Below, piece by piece: positions 27,363 through 39,380 of a stretch of DNA of 64,000 nucleotides (position 1 is the first letter of the stretch; every line of letters starts with the position of its first letter). The stretch lies in the NCBI GenBank assembly GCA_013397845.1, contig VZTG01000486.1:1283816-1347815 (forward strand). The letters run 5' to 3'. Origin of the DNA: Melanocharis versteri (taxonomy: Eukaryota; Chordata; Aves; Passeriformes; Melanocharitidae). Under the pieces are notes generated by a model. The model did no database searches. It worked only from the letters and a program-made list of their open reading frames with translations, and had not been told where the DNA came from. Position numbers and translations under genes: made by a program.

Positions 27363-27574
27363 TTATAGGCGAGTTGGATCTGGGGCCTTCACACACTCCA
27401 CAATGTTGGCTACCAATGCTTGTTTTAATGAGTCACGAATTGCCTGTTTATCTTCTGCTCCCTGCTGTTTCTGCATTTTCTCTTCCAGAACAATCCTAGA
27501 AACACATGCTGCTACAGACGCTGGAGCAATGTGTGTAGACATTTGAGCCAAATTATTATAAAGAACTCTTTCTT
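27363..27574 (-). CDS. Putative terminal coding exon of an unidentified gene
   Basis: Read on the minus strand, the exon would begin at 27574, directly after a splice-acceptor AG (27576-27575), and run to a TAA stop at 27365-27363. It holds two bases of a split codon (phase 1 intron), 69 full codons and the stop. The peptide starts ERVLYNNLAQ and ends APDPTRL. Its middle is rich in Glu, Lys, Gln and Ala (around EEKMQKQQGAEDKQ), as expected of amphipathic helices, and it has one His, no Trp and two Cys. This differs clearly from the Ser/Cys/Trp/Arg-rich chance frames elsewhere in the window. The frame stays open upstream through the poly-T tract, but those codons are probably intronic. I do not recognise the family, and no signal peptide, membrane segment or catalytic motif is visible. 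A processed pseudogene is less likely because an acceptor lies exactly at the edge of the coding-like sequence. A terminal exon of a longer gene is my preferred reading. Confidence 0.5.
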
Positions 27575-27610
27575 CTTGGATATTAAAAAAAAAAAAAGGC
27601 GAGAATTGCA
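27575..27610 (-). other. 3' splice acceptor with polypyrimidine tract
   Basis: On the minus strand a run of 13 T (complement of A 27585-27597) is followed by AATATCCAAG, and the AG at 27576-27575 abuts the coding-like exon. The tract starts just downstream of a TTGCTAGGC-like segment that could carry a branch point. This is a strong acceptor by inspection, but a homopolymer alone can produce a similar pattern. Confidence 0.5.
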
Positions 27611-27921
27611 CACTGCCTAGCAAATCGTTATCTCAGATGTTCGCTGTGACATGCTCAATATGGCCTACCAGAGAAAGTTGGAGACATTTGAAACCTTAAC
27701 AACTACACAAAATGACACTGTAATTGGCGGGTTTTGTTGTTCATGTTCTGGCTCTGTGGAAACTGCTCTAAACACTTTGTTTAATGACGTTACATTATGA
27801 CAACACATGGCTTCTATGGAGCAAGTCATCACGTTGAACATGCGACATCACAGGAAGGGGAGTGGGGGCCCAGTGGGGCTCAGTGTCCCCTCAGAAGGGG
27901 AGGGTGCCCACGCATGCCAGC

Positions 27922-27940
27922 ACACACGTGTGTACACGTG
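27922..27940. promoter_or_regulatory. Paired CACGTG E-boxes
   Basis: The perfect 12-bp palindrome ACACACGTGTGT (27922-27933) contains CACGTG at 27925-27930. A second CACGTG lies at 27935-27940, ten bases later. CACGTG is the core bound by bHLH-ZIP factors such as USF, MYC/MAX and the MiT family. Function here is unknown, and the pair is about 350 bases from the putative exon, on its intronic side. Confidence 0.35.
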
Positions 27941-29876
27941 GGGAAAGGGGGAGGCCCAGGGAGGATGCACTCTCAGTGGGCAGGCTCCTCTGCACATCCA
28001 GGAGAACTGCTGGCTGTGGGGTGCGAGGGGGCTCCGACCCCTTGCAATGCAGCAGCTTCCATCACCCTCTGACTCTTCTGCTGTTGCAGCTGTAGCCCTC
28101 GTATTTGGACAGGCCAGGCTGATTTGACAGAGCATGGCCCTGATATACAGCTGGGCTGGGAGCAGCCATGGTCCAGAGATGACTGTCTCCCAGAGACAGC
28201 CAGGCTTCAGAGCAAGAGACCACACAGTATTTCTATGAGGGTCGTATTGTCCTCCAATATAATCTGTCATTAAATATTTAGTTGTCATGATCCCGTTTAA
28301 AAGAGATTCCTCTTGTACTCTCTGAAAGAATGTGCAAGCACGATGCAGGTGCAAGACAGCCTCATGTCCTCAGGGAAGCCCTGTAATTGTATGGAGAGAC
28401 CCAGGATAACCGTGGCCTGAGCCTCTCAGCACAGGCAAGGGCACCGCTCCTCTCAGGCAGTGTGGTGAGGTGCTGTATCCCTCTGATCCTGAAGGAGACC
28501 TTCTGTCCAAAGGGATGCAGTGGCAAGGGCTATGTGCAGGAGGGCAATGGCACAGAGTATGCCCAGGAGGGCTGGCTGGGCTTTGGTTAGATTCTTGTGG
28601 AGCAAAAATGGACGGGCAGGGATCACTCATCACACCTTACAGCCCGGTTCTGTAGTACCTCCATTTTGTCTGTGTGTGCCGAGCACACAGGGCAAACCAC
28701 CACATCTCATATCTTTGTTGAAAGGGGGCCCAATGCTGTGAGCCTCGACACAGCCTCAGCTTGTTTGGGCATGCTGGAGACACCTGTTTGGAGCATCTTT
28801 CCAGTGGAAACTGTCTCTAGCTGTGTCTGTTGCATTTAGCATTGCCTTGCAAGGGGCTGCAGCAGTGGCTCCTCCATTTGCAGGTTTTCCAAGGTTTCTT
28901 TGTGTGTAAGCTGCCTGACTGAATGGCCTCCCTGACATCCACAGAAAGAAAACAGCGAGGAACCCATTTTTGCTAGTGCTTCTGGTTATTAATAGAATGT
29001 TTCAAATTTGTCTATTCTTTGCACATGGGAAACTGTATGGTCATTTGACAGATGTTGAAACTCACTGATTTTATATCCAGCAGCTAGGAAAAACAATGGG
29101 TGTCATACTCTGTTTAACAAAGTATATGCTAGGCAGAGTCCATCCTCTGTGCTAGCAAAGTGAATCTTACTCCTACCAATCGCTCACTGTCACGAAGCCG
29201 AAGGAACCACTGTAATGCCATAAGATGAATTGTTTGCAGCAGTAGCTTTCACCTAAAATGGTCCAGCTCTCCTGTATAGCCAAGATGCAGTTGTTGCCAA
29301 TGCTGCCTTACATCTGCCTTCTCTTTCTATCTAGCTGCTTTAGGAATATGCTAATGACAGGAAGAAAACATACATATAAAATATTGCAAGCATCAAGACA
29401 TGGAAGGAGAAGGTAAATTTGGCTCCCAACCATGAAATCTTATTCTGCAGTTGCCTTCTTAATGGCATCTCTTGAGGTCAGTGGCTTTGAATTCTCCCAA
29501 TTGTATAGGGTCACTCTGGCAGCATTGACCAAGTAGAAAAGATTCAGCCAGGGGAAACAATGGCAGAAGTCACCCTTTAAATGTCCTGCCTTCTATATCA
29601 TGCAATTGATTCCAAGGCTCCCCACCACGATGTCACTGTTTGACCAGTTTGCTTTAAAACAGCTTAATTAGCTGAAAGAAAAGCTATGTCTGAGCATGTT
29701 TGTGAGAAAAAAACAAAAAGCTCTCGCCTTTCAGAAAGCTCATGCTCTGTCTTGTCGGAAATCTCTGGTTCTGAAATGAAACAACATTCCTTTCATACAG
29801 AGTTAAGTCCCTGACAACAAATTTTCCCGGATCAGGGAAACAACCGATCGTGCCACATGCTGATGTTGGTAGATCT

Positions 29877-29896
29877 GGTTTGGTTTGGTTTGGGGG
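29877..29896. repeat. Short (GGTTT)n tract
   Basis: About three and a half copies of GGTTT ending in a G6 run. A minor simple repeat. Confidence 0.75.
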
Positions 29897-30855
29897 GCTG
29901 AGAGCTCTGCACCTCTGTTAACTTCAGAGACACTGCGGGAGGAGATCGTGAGAGGCATATACAGCTCAATGGCTCCTGGTCTGAGAGGCAGTTGAGGCTG
30001 ACTGCTTCAGTATTTCGGTGTTAACACTTGTGTGTTAACATCGAGGCTGCCAGCTGGAGAGAGTTTGAAAACACAAGAAGGAGCAACAGAAGCCTTCCAG
30101 CGCTTGAAACCAACTTTTCTTATGGAGTTCTTTGTTTTCCCAAATCTCAGGTGCAAGCAAGTGGGTGGGAAGAGAACTGATAGGAGAGGGAAGCAAGGCT
30201 CCTGGTGTCTGTTGGGAAGAAAATAAAACCAGAGGTCCCAGTCCTGCCTCCCTTAGCACAACCCATAAAAAGTCATGCTACCTTGGGATCTGGCGGCATT
30301 AAAATACTCAGCGCAACAAGTGATGCAGCTTCTGAAGTAAAACACACAAGAGAGATTGTGCTGCACTGCCTTTGGTTTCCTCATCTGCTCTCTGAGGTGT
30401 AGCATTTGCAGTGAGAACATCAAAATACAGCCTTTGTCCCACTACATGTTCTCTCCAGCAACCGAAGGAAAGAACATTAGCACCGAGGGTATTTGTTTTG
30501 TGTTGGTCATGGCAGCTTGTCGGCATTACCAGGATGCTGAGCAGCTCTGTAAGAACTGCTGCCCCTCTTGAGGGGTAGAGAGAGGTTTGAGTAATTTGCA
30601 CATGGCTTTAGGAAGAATCCGTTTCAGAGCTCAATCTAATGGGCAAAAAAACAAAGGCACGTCCTCTCTGTTCAGTCTATTAATCCACAGTTCTTTCTCA
30701 GGCATTTTTGTGTGTGTACTTACATGGTGTGCCTAGCACCAGAGCTGATGGAAAATATGGGAACCGAGCATCAGGGGTGTATAGGGAGTGACGCACATAA
30801 TGCCAGAGTGTTCAGGTATTTATGAATGGGAGTAAAACTTTGCAGAATCAAGGTC

Positions 30856-30897
30856 TTAGTGTTATTTTGACATTAGTGTTATTATGACATTTTGACA
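30856..30897. repeat. Tandem repeat, 17-bp unit, two copies plus a partial third
   Basis: TTAGTGTTATTTTGACA (30856-30872) is followed immediately by TTAGTGTTATTATGACA (30873-30889), one mismatch. TTTTGACA then recurs as a partial third copy. Confidence 0.85.
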
Positions 30898-32710
30898 GCC
30901 TCTCATCCCTGTAATTTATTTTCCTGGGCATTTGTAGAAAAATTCAGTCTATTGTAGCTCATTTGTTCATGTCCAGAGCAGAAGAAGTATTTTTAAATCA
31001 TTTTGCTTTCATTTCATGAAGGATTCTGACTGGAAATGAAGTAAGGATATGCCTCATTGCTGAATCATAAGCTTTAGTTAAAATATTTTCTATGGAACTG
31101 TTTTTTCCAAAAAAAAACCCAAGCATCTTTTAATTCATGTGCTTATATTTGAAACAATATCCTGCAGAAGATGAGGTGTTTATCAGGGTTTTTTTCCCTT
31201 TGCAGCTTTACAGAAAGGTGAACGAAAGGATGATTAAACCAGAAACAAAGTCAGTAATTAGCGGTATAAATCTCTCAGTGATTTCAGTAGGTCACGAAAT
31301 TAACTGGTACAGGCTTCGGACACATCTGCTCTTTTGGCAAGTGGTGCCCTCCATGAGGCCGCTCATTGGCTCACACTAACCACACGATGGGTCTCGGGGA
31401 ACTTATTTGCACTCCCTAAGCTAAACACAGCGCAGCGATGAAACCCAGCCGTTTCTAAAATGCTGCAGCACGTACCAGGGCTGAGCACTCCTGCTAACCG
31501 AGAGGCAGTCTCGCCGGGTTTGGCAGTGCGGTGCCATCATCCTGGGATCCCTGGAGGGAGGGGGGACGTGAGAGTTTGTTGTGTGTGGCTGAACGCTGCT
31601 TTGCAAGGCTCAGATTGAGGAAATTATTTGGAAGTTTATGGAAGAGGGACCTGGTTGCCATGCCACACACTATCAGGAAGGTGGCTATGCCCACAAGCCA
31701 GCAAGGAGAGCCCCAGCACCAGTTACTGCTTGGTTTCCATCTTGGCCACTGCTTCACTCTCCTGATGGCAGAACAGTAGAGGAGTAGGAGCTAAGTGCCA
31801 GAAATAGGGAAATGGAGGGCAGGGAAAGGGCGTGAACAACAGTTCTGTGTTCCTTCAGCCCCGAATTGTAAGGGAGCAATGCAGAGTTGTATTGCATCAA
31901 GTCTTGTTGGCTGTAGAGTCAGGCCAGAGGCTGGAGGTCAAGCACCCACTGCAAGCACTTCTCTGGGCTGCTCATCTCAAGCAAGGCCTTCACCTCTGTC
32001 TGTGGGCGGGCAGGTAAACACAGCAGCAAAAGCTCCCAGTGTGCTTCCCTTTCTGTAGCTATCCTTGCTGAAGACATTCTTTGGTTCTGAGTTGACTGCT
32101 CAGCCCACTTTGGAGGACAGACACTCTGACCTGCTTTTCCAAGGCACTGCATGTGGGATCCTGGTCTTGTTTCTCACTATTTCATTTCAGCTTAGAATTA
32201 TGACTGGGCTGTGTCACAGCACCCAGAAGCAACAGAACTGTCTGCAACCATCAGAGCAGGAAGGGCTGGTTCTGTCTGGGGTGCCTCCTAATCCATAAAG
32301 CAGATTCATTTGGAAGCTCGGACATTCTCACATTTGTGTAGAAAACCCAGAATTACATAAAATATGGAATTTGTAGCTGTATGTCCAAATACATGGGCTT
32401 TATATGGAGCACCCTTAGACCTAGGCTGGGCTCCTGTACCTTGAGCAGCCTTCTAGGGAAGACATTGTAGCTGTAAGGGAGCACATGAGACTCCTGGAAA
32501 ATCAGCAGTGTTTGCTCCCTCGCTAGTTTCACTGCAAACCTCTAAGTGCTATGGCCGTCAGTGTAAAGGCTGCCTGAGAGGAGCCTGCAGAGCCATTGTG
32601 GCACTGACTTTAACCTATTTATTCCAGAAGGAGAAGAAAATGAGAACAGAATCACAAAGATCTCTTTCTGAAAGCTCTCCTCATATTTTACCATTTAGTT
32701 TGAGCTCAAT

Positions 32711-32782
32711 TCTCTCTCTCTCTTTCCTTCTCTTTCTTTCTTTCTTTCTTTCTCTTTCTTTCTTTCTTTCTTTCTTTCTTTC
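32711..32782. repeat. Microsatellite (TC)n then (CTTT)n
   Basis: A short TC run leads into a CTTT tetranucleotide array with one interruption (TCTCTTTC near 32751), an all-pyrimidine strand of about 70 bases. It is likely polymorphic in length. The Ser/Phe/Leu-rich frame across it is an artefact. Confidence 0.95.
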
Positions 32783-34314
32783 ATTGCTGGAATGATGCTG
32801 TGTCCCACTACCTTTCCTCCTCTTTAGAGTTTAGGGCGTAAAAGCTGTCATTGTTACGGAACTTGATGCAAGCTTAGTGTATCTATACCTTAGCATCTGT
32901 GTCATGGGATTTTTTTGCTTTATATAAGTAGCGTTTAGTTTCACACATATTTAAAACATGTATTTTGACACTGCTCTTAAAAGCTTTTTGCATTCAAAAT
33001 GTAGTTTCCTGGTATGGGAACTCACCAACATATTACTGACAAAGAAGGGGAAATTATTATCCTGAGCCAAATATACTCCTCTATAATAGACAAACTGGGC
33101 CTCCAGATCTGCTTTATGTATTTTTTACATGTAAAGATCTCCTATTTTTCATATTTCTCTTTTAATTTTATCAATACAAAATAGTTGGTGATAGCTTTTT
33201 AATTCCTGGCTAGCATTTTATTCCACTGGATGGAGGCACTGGATGCTGTACTATATGCCATGAGAATAGTACAGAGCGTCCATGTAATCACCAGACTCCA
33301 CCTTTTTTCCTAGCAATTCTGGTTGTTACTGCACCAGTGAAAGTTGAGTGATGTGGGTGAAGTTGTTTGTATTTCAGCTTCCCAGATCACAGGGCAGCCA
33401 AGCCACAGTGATTTGGAAGGATTAGCAAGCTGAAGCAGGTGAGAGCGTTCATCAGTGCTGTGGTGAGGAGTCACAAATGCAATATTTTGGCTTGAAGTAC
33501 ACTGAGATGCTCAGTTATGTTTGGGGATTGTATTGCACCATGCAGCATCACTGCTTTAACAATCCCACACTGACTCAGCAATAGGCTGCTAGCTGGAGTA
33601 TCATCCAGTTCCCTTTTATAGCCCTGTAATACTTTTAAGGCTCCTCCAAGGGCCTTAAAAAAGTAAGAAAATCCCAGAAAATTCTGTTTTGCTGACAAAT
33701 TATACTGCTGCATTCTTTTGGCCATGCCAGCAAGTCTCAAAAATGACTTGATCACTAAAGAGATATAAGTAGATCTACTGGAAGTGGGTTAGAGAGCTCT
33801 GTAATAACATGTATTTGGATTATTTTTCTGGCTTGGAGCTCTGGTAAATGAGATCTTAATGGAGCCATTATACCAAAGCATAGCATTTGTTTCCCAAGGC
33901 TATTAGGCACTTTCACAGATTTCATCCCCTGGGGAGCAGAGCTGGCTACTTAACCATCTGCAGAGCTGCCGGGACACCCGCCCCTGCTTCTGCTGGGCTT
34001 GAGATTGGAGCCCAGAGGGCTGGGAGCTATCACTTAGGTGCCCTCTCACCACTGCCACCAAGTTGCTCTTGACAATGGATGTGAGTCCCTAACTGGCCCC
34101 TGGGAGCACAGATTTAGAGACACAGACTGCAAACTCCATCTTGTTGCTGTGCCCCTGGGAAGTTTGCACCCTCTGCTCCAGCCAGCTCCCTGGCTCACGC
34201 CGGTGGAAAAGTAGGAGCCAGACTGTGTTTCACAGCACCTTGCAGTGCGCAGAGCCCCCCTGGGCCCCCACAGAGGTGCAAGGTGCCCTCTCCCACTCTG
34301 CCTTTCGGTTCACA

Positions 34315-34440
34315 AGACCTGGACACGAAGTTGGCGACGGCCGGGGCGCGCCCTGCGCGGTTCAAAGGGAGGCAGTTCGCAGGGGAGCCCCTTCGCTTTC
34401 TCTTGCACCGCAGCCATTGTGCGAGTGTCAAAGGAGCATC
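34315..34440. promoter_or_regulatory. Second CpG cluster
   Basis: A short GC-rich island in AT-rich surroundings contains the 8-bp palindrome GGCGCGCC (34345-34352), GACGGCCGGGGCG and TGCGCGGTTC. It is followed by TTCAAAGG and TCAAAGGAG words that resemble TCF/LEF sites. It is too small for a typical housekeeping promoter and more likely part of a regulatory element. The multiple overlapping frames here are not convincing genes. Confidence 0.3.
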
Positions 34441-36864
34441 CCTCTCATCTCTCAGATTGATGGCATCGTCTAGGACTTCCAGCATAGACAAGATAAACTA
34501 AAGGCTTCTGCAGACAGGTATGTAACTGTGGAGACAGCAGCGCTGCAGAAGAGGCCTCCGATCAGGGGAGTGTTTGTCCCACAGTCGACTCTCTGGCATA
34601 GCGGTCACCTTTGACATGACTTGCTGAATAGGAGTTTGTTTTCTAATTTCCATGGTTCAGCCACAGGCCATGCAAAGTAAATACAAGTAAACGGGCAACA
34701 GCGGGTTCAAAGGAACATAAGACAAGTATTTGCCCCCTTGGAAGACAGTTTGGGTAGTGTTCACATGTGAATCAATCTGGTTTGGGTCTTTGAAGTGATT
34801 TTGTTTAAGAAGAGTGGGGCAGAGTACTGAAAACTGGTGGGGTCAACAAAAGATTGCCCATCTTTTGGGGCATACTCTGGAGGGGAACTTCTGGCATGCC
34901 AGTGCAGGGCTGCCAGTGATGCTGCTGTGCAGATGGAAACTCCTGAACCATTTAATAAGAGAGGCAAGAGGCCTCCCCTGGCACCAGCACTTTGCCCAGA
35001 CAGCCCAGGAAGGGGATGCTGTCAGGTCAGCGCTTGCTGTCATGTTCTTGTCAGGCCTTTTCCCTTATGCTGACTGGCCTTGCAGGCACATCTCTGAACG
35101 TGACTGTGCTGTGTCATCAGGCATAGGTCAGATCAGTGGGTTTAAGTGACTTCAAGCTGTTCTTAATACATAAAGAGCTTCACTCCCTGCTTGAATGCAC
35201 TGCAACAAGTTGTCAATCTCTTTCACACAATTTAGGATCGAAATAAACTTACCAGGCAGAAACCGAGACTCGTGGTTTTGGAAGGTGTCCTTCTGCAGGT
35301 TGCTCGAGTTACAAAGGGAAGTCTTGGCCAGGGGCTTTTTCCAGCTCCACACAGCCCCCAGACTGGCTGTCCTATGAAGGGCTGTTTTTCTTTATTTGTT
35401 TGCTGTTGTCCTGGTTTTAAATAAGTGCCTTATTTTTCTGCTGTTGGCTCTGAAGGAAAGAAAGTATGAAGTATCATATCTAATGTTTCTTAGAATGTTG
35501 CAGAAATACCACCACATGCTTCCTATCAAAACGTTGCCTGACTGGGAAGTTCATCTTTTGGAGGCTCTGCCTTTCCCTGGCACCTTATTGCTTTTACCAT
35601 TACATACAATTTTCTTCCTCCTAGTGCACAGCATATCCCCTTCAGGGAGCTATCTGATGAGCAACTTGTGTTGTGATTGATTTGGTCACTGAAATTAAGA
35701 GTGTGCTAATCCCATAGAAAAGTAAAGACTATTAGTCAAAAGGGGAGACACGTTTGGGATGAGACAAAATGTGGGTCCCAAGAGTGACTGGTCAATTATC
35801 ATTCCACAAAAGATGTCGCAGTGCAACATGTAGAGTGACTTCAGCAAAGAGAACAAGTAAACTAATTTCTAAATTATTTGTCTATAGTAGTTCTTTATTT
35901 CCTGTGTTCAGCAGCAACAGCTAAGCGGAGACTGTGCATATCATTACAGATTTTAAAAGGGTTTTAATATCTTTTAGAATAAAAGCAATTGCCTGAACAT
36001 AATGAACCCTTGCTTTCAAATAGGCAAATTCTTCTGAAAAGCTGCAGGTGAAAAAAGTTTCCATAGCTATTCCTCATTGTGCCTTGAAGGCTCATATGCA
36101 AAAGTAGAGGCTGGTCAAGGGGAGGATGTGCTGGTTTTGCAATGCAAGGAAACTCAGTGTGCAAACCAGCAGGAAAGTGCAGGCAATTTCAGAGTGGAGC
36201 CCCTGAAGTCTTGCTGAAAAAGCCTCGATGTAGCCATTCAGTTGTTCATAGCCGGCCTCACTACTGAAAAGCTTCTTCCGAGATGAGGGAAATGCACTTG
36301 ATTGATTTCGATTTTTTTTTATTCGGCCATTTTAAAGATGAACATAAAGCTACTGATGCCAGTCCTGAAACCCAGTTGCCATCTGAAATACTGGTAGTGC
36401 CTGACAGCACCTGAAGAAATGGGGCAGGAGCTGGTGTAGGTACATCCCTGCAGCTGCTGAGACCAGAGCCCTGATCTCCCCACGTGTGAGCCTAACCCTC
36501 ACTGTCTGAGCAGAAAACCAGGTAGGGATAAGCCAGGGGGAGAGGTGACCATCCCTGTGGCTTATCCTGGTGAAAATACAGAGCCTTCTGCAAGAGTTTG
36601 CACTCTGCAAAACTCCCAGGAAGGCTGACTCTCGAGTCTGATCTTAGCAGACCTGTTCACATATGCACACACATGCGACACACCTGTATAACACACACTC
36701 CTCCCCGAGGCTCCTCTCGCTGCTCACTAAGCGTGAGTGTGGGATAATGCATTGACAAAGGCAGCTGCAACCAGAGGAAAAAGACAAGCAGGAACAAACC
36801 AAGTCTCCTTGTGCTGCCTTCTCAGCAGCCAGGGCACAGATGTGCTCTGTCTGCTGTCTCATCC

Positions 36865-36995
36865 TTTGTTATCTCCATCTCCCGCCCCTTTGAACCTCAT
36901 TAATTGGTTACAGAAGGGAAGGCACCAATTATTGCCCCAAGTGATAATCCAGTTTCTTGGGATAATAAAGTGCCTGTGTCTTTCTACAGCAGAGT
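36865..36995. promoter_or_regulatory. Candidate short regulatory element with TCF/LEF- and homeodomain-like words
   Basis: Within about 130 bp lie CCTTTGAACC (TCF/LEF-like), CATTAATTGG, CACCAATTATTGCC and GTGATAATCC, followed by GGATAATAAAG. Words of this type cluster in enhancers. Each is individually common, so the case rests on density. Confidence 0.22.
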
Positions 36996-37758
36996 TTGGA
37001 ACAACCACTGCTGGTTGGAAAAGTGAAAGAAGTGAAAAAAAATCGCAAAAACATGCCCAAGACTTTTCCCCCTTCCCTGACCCACAGGATTGGTTTCCAG
37101 CCAGTCCTAACCCCTGCTCATAGTGCCCGTCTTAGACAACCTCCTCTGCAGCTAATCCCCTCTCCTAGCACAGACCCCTGACATTCCTGACTGACATCAG
37201 AAAAGGCCCAGGAAAAGAAAACAATGGTGAGAGAGATACAGCACACAGACTTGGAGGAGAGGACAGCAGAAGAGACCCTGTGGCTACTGCCGAGGTGAGC
37301 CTCCTGCCATATGCTCATTCCTGCAGTGTTTAGCCTCCAGCAACTGCAGATCCCCTCAAGGTGCCCAAAGCTGAATTTACTGTGTGTAGACTATAAATGC
37401 TAGAAATAGAATTTTTTCTCCAACATGGGCAAGAATAATTTTAATTCAGAATGGTGAGGGCACTTATCCCACGGCTAACTGCACTGCCTACAGGCCCAGG
37501 CTTTGAAGGTGCCCCCGGAAGAACCCTTGCCTCTTCTTGCAAACACAAGCCCTGATGCGCTGTTAAATAAGATGCCATTTCAGATATTGATATTCTGGCA
37601 CCAAACCAGGACATCAGACTGGTTTGTCTTATAAAGCAATAATTTTTTTTGCATGTCTCCAGAAATGGAGTTATATGAGGATGAGGGAAAAAAGCAAAGT
37701 AAGATGATTTATCCATTCCAAAACAGCTTTGCAGATACATTGCTGTGATGCTGCTGTA

Positions 37759-37773
37759 TAAAAAAAAAAAAAA
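37759..37773. repeat. Homopolymer A run
   Basis: A 15-base stretch of A bounded by near-repeats CTGTAT and CTGTATAAAG on its two sides. Confidence 0.8.
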
Positions 37774-39260
37774 TCTGTATAAAGTCCCAGGCTTTCCCAG
37801 TTGAAGGAGTCCAGTTCCTAAGAAAGATGACTGGTGCTCACTTTGCTTTTTGCTTTCTCCAGAGGATGGAAAATTGTGAGGAGGGTGTAAGTTTGGTGGA
37901 AGCTGGGGTTGCAGGAGTAACGGGAGGGCACAAAGGGTTCATTGTTGGGCTAGCAATCTGTCATGGAAAGGACTGTCACCGGAGTCTCCAAGGGGCTGGC
38001 AATGAAACGCCACTGCTGAGCAGAGGGAGACTTTGCCTCACCTTGGGCTGCCCAGCTCCGCTCCCCAGGCCGGACCACCCGCCAGCAGTGCTGGGGCATG
38101 TTGACCCAGTGCCCTAAATCACAGGCAGTGGCAGAGCAGCACGCAGGGAGAGAGATTAGATTTATAGCTATACAGTGTTTCTCTCTTTTGAAAATTAAAT
38201 GGCACGTTTGAGAAAATAAAAGAATGTTGATGGGAGGGGCTGAGCCCACGCATGGCCAGCTCAGCCTTCAGCGTACACTGGTTCAAGTACAGCAATTAAG
38301 TCACTGTAGTGGAGGGGAAGAGCTACACCATGAAGGGCACTCTTGATTTCTGTGGGTCTCTGGTGAACTTTCCGTCCTGAAGCCATGGTCACCTATGGAG
38401 CAGTGTGCCAGTAGTATCAGTGACCCTTCTGTCCCCTGCTACCCTCAGCACAACACGGGCAGGGATAACAGCCTGCATCCACCAATGCTCGGGCCCTTGG
38501 AACAGCTTTGCCTGTGAGGACACCAGCCCTCGGGCTTCACCTGTGAAAGAGGCTGAATCAGGTTTCATGTCTGCAAAAACAGTGAAAGCTTTGAGCTTTT
38601 CGTCAATACCTGTGCAACCGGCTCTTTGGTTGCTTGTAAGGAAACATTTGGTGGTGATTTACTTTGGTAAAACGCATTTGATCCCTGGGATGGAAAATAA
38701 AGTATCCATCCCAAAATGAAGGCAAGAAGGCCATGATGAACCTTGGAGCCCTGCCTGAACATCGGGGCCCCTGTCAACTGGTGTAAAGCAGCATGACTTT
38801 GTGGAAGGCAATCCTGCAATGACCGATTTACATCAGCTGAGAATCCAGGCTTTCGTGTCATTAAAGACATAGTAGAAAAAAATCTGTTGTAAATGAAGGA
38901 AGCTTTAGCTAAAAAGTGCCAACAAGTTCGCTCTTTATTCTTTATCAGTGAAGTCTGCACACAATGAAAACATGGACAAGGGAAATTTGCACAGCATTTA
39001 GCTTAGGTCAAAAAAACAAGTAATTTGTTAAGTAGCAAGGGCACCAACGCGTGCCATGTCACGCTGGATTTTCTTTAAAAATAAAAAAAATAACAAAGTT
39101 AAACTTTCAGTCAACCTGAAAATATCTGCTTTTTATGGGGGCAGTGCGGAACGAATGGGACAGCAAATCTTTCTTTGGTCGCTCCTTTACAGAGACTGAA
39201 AAGCTCTATAGAGACAGTGGGAAAAGAAGGGAAAAGGAGGGGTTGTAGAGAGGGAGGGAA

Positions 39261-39380
39261 GGAGAAAGAAAGAAAGAGAAGAAGAGAAGAGAAGAGAAGA
39301 GAAGAGAAGAGAAGAGAAGAGAAGAGAAGAGAAGAGAAGAGAAGAGAAGGAAAAGAGGGAGAGTGGAAAGAAGGGAGGAA
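39261..39380. repeat. Microsatellite (GAAGA)n in a purine-rich tract
   Basis: The pentanucleotide GAAGA is uninterrupted from 39281 to 39349, nearly 14 copies. Imperfect GAAA/GGGA purine-rich sequence flanks it on both sides. The all-purine strand could form triplex DNA. Both flanking frames (charged Arg/Glu/Lys on +, Ser/Leu/Phe on -) are products of the repeat. Confidence 0.96.

Larger units (their letters stand above)
27611..30855. other. Probable intron or 5' side of the putative exon; no exon identified
   Basis: On the minus-strand model this lies upstream of the terminal exon and would be intronic. GC-richer patches at 27850-28100 and 28380-28640 carry overlapping frames that look random. 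I could not find a second exon with matching phase 1 by eye. Confidence 0.45.
30898..36864. other. No gene seen outside listed repeats
   Basis: Unique DNA apart from the CTTT array and the CpG cluster. The 94-codon minus-strand frame at 33471-33755 is the most protein-like here but has no clear splice context. It is treated as unproven. Confidence 0.5.
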
